Shown here: piece by piece, positions 63,773 to 64,000 of the stretch
How the letters are laid out: the number at the start of each line of letters is the position of its first letter
Numbering within the stretch: the first letter of the stretch is position 1
Source: Bacteroides sp. 51
Lineage (GTDB): Bacteria; Bacteroidota; Bacteroidia; Bacteroidales; Bacteroidaceae
DNA length: 64,000 nucleotides
Assembly (NCBI RefSeq): GCF_010500965.1
Contig: NZ_QVMI01000005.1
Span: 108,242-172,241 of the forward strand
Direction: 5' to 3'
Program-made: the position numbers and the translations under genes
Notes under the pieces: model-generated
What the model was told of the DNA's origin: nothing
Databases searched by the model: none
The model's input: the letters and a program-made list of their open reading frames with translations, nothing else

Positions 63773-64000
63773 CCCGTAGGGGCGGGCCTTGTGTCCGCCC
63801 AATGCACAGGGTTAAGTCTCTTTTTCATCGTTTTGTTGTAAATGGAAAATGAGTTGTTAACCTACCACCTCCCCCTTCGAGGCTGTGTAAAAACTCCTAT
63901 TCGTCATTGCGAGTTGCCACTATATTAAAATATAGAACTATTTGATAATGACAATATCCACCCCCTGCCCCCGCCAGCGGGGGATACGATGCCGCAGGTA
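63773..64000. other. Repeat-rich gene-free end of window
   Basis: Contains a GGGCGG/CCGCCC hairpin close to the stop (63781-63800 region) and a perfect CCCCCGC-CA-GCGGGGG palindrome (63968-63983). Between them is a GAGGCTGTGTAAAAACTC stretch that resembles the end of some IS elements. No gene is visible. Confidence 0.5.

Overview
The window is a stretch of a Bacteroidales chromosome, most like a gut Bacteroides or Parabacteroides relative. The evidence is four SusC/SusD outer-membrane pairs, many short lipoprotein signal peptides ending in Ser/Gly-Cys followed by acidic residues, TAnnTTTG-type -7 promoter boxes, an RteC regulator, a complete Sus-type starch locus with SusR, and a FimA/Mfa-type fimbrillin operon. 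No species call is possible from the sequence alone.

1-26.2 kb is a polysaccharide-utilisation region on the + strand. It opens inside a SusC gene, followed by its SusD and a GH2 glycosidase. After a 0.7 kb gene-free leader comes SusC-SusD-SusC-SusD, a DUF1735 lipoprotein, a GH10-like lipoprotein with two inserted beta-sandwich modules, a GH98 endo-enzyme and a GH95 fucosidase-type enzyme. The order SusC-SusD-SusC-SusD-lipoprotein-GH10 is that of the conserved xylan cluster (xusABCDE-xyn10C) of Prevotella and Bacteroides. Here the GH10 has lost its nucleophile and several cleft residues, so it probably only binds glycan, and cleavage appears to pass to GH98, GH95 and GH2.

26.2-30.7 kb is an AT-rich accessory islet: rteC, a decayed and an intact copy of a duplicated HTH-gene segment, a RibD/DHFR-fold reductase, a second HTH gene, two long nested inverted repeats, a truncated ORF, and a tRNA-Met(CAT) with an extra 41-bp copy of its 5' half next to the likely native promoter. 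It looks like the worn remains of an integrated element beside a tRNA gene.

30.7-43.5 kb is housekeeping and surface-glycan synthesis, mostly on the - strand: DUF4491, an Lrp/AsnC regulator, two FKBP isomerases, a sirtuin on the + strand, then a tight run of glycosyltransferases, a LicD-family protein, a fucosyltransferase-like protein and a flippase, with metG upstream.

43.9-56.4 kb is a starch locus on the + strand: susR, a RelE/ParE-type toxin-antitoxin pair, susC, susD, a SusE-like starch-binding protein, a GH13 amylase and GH97 susB. SusR is expected to sense maltooligosaccharide; the outer-membrane proteins bind, cut and import starch; SusB trims it in the periplasm.

56.6-63.8 kb is a five-gene fimbrial lipoprotein operon: stalk-type fimbrillin, FimB/Mfa2-type protein and three large accessory or tip proteins, with a six-codon minicistron before the last gene. 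The final 230 bases are repeat-rich and gene-free.
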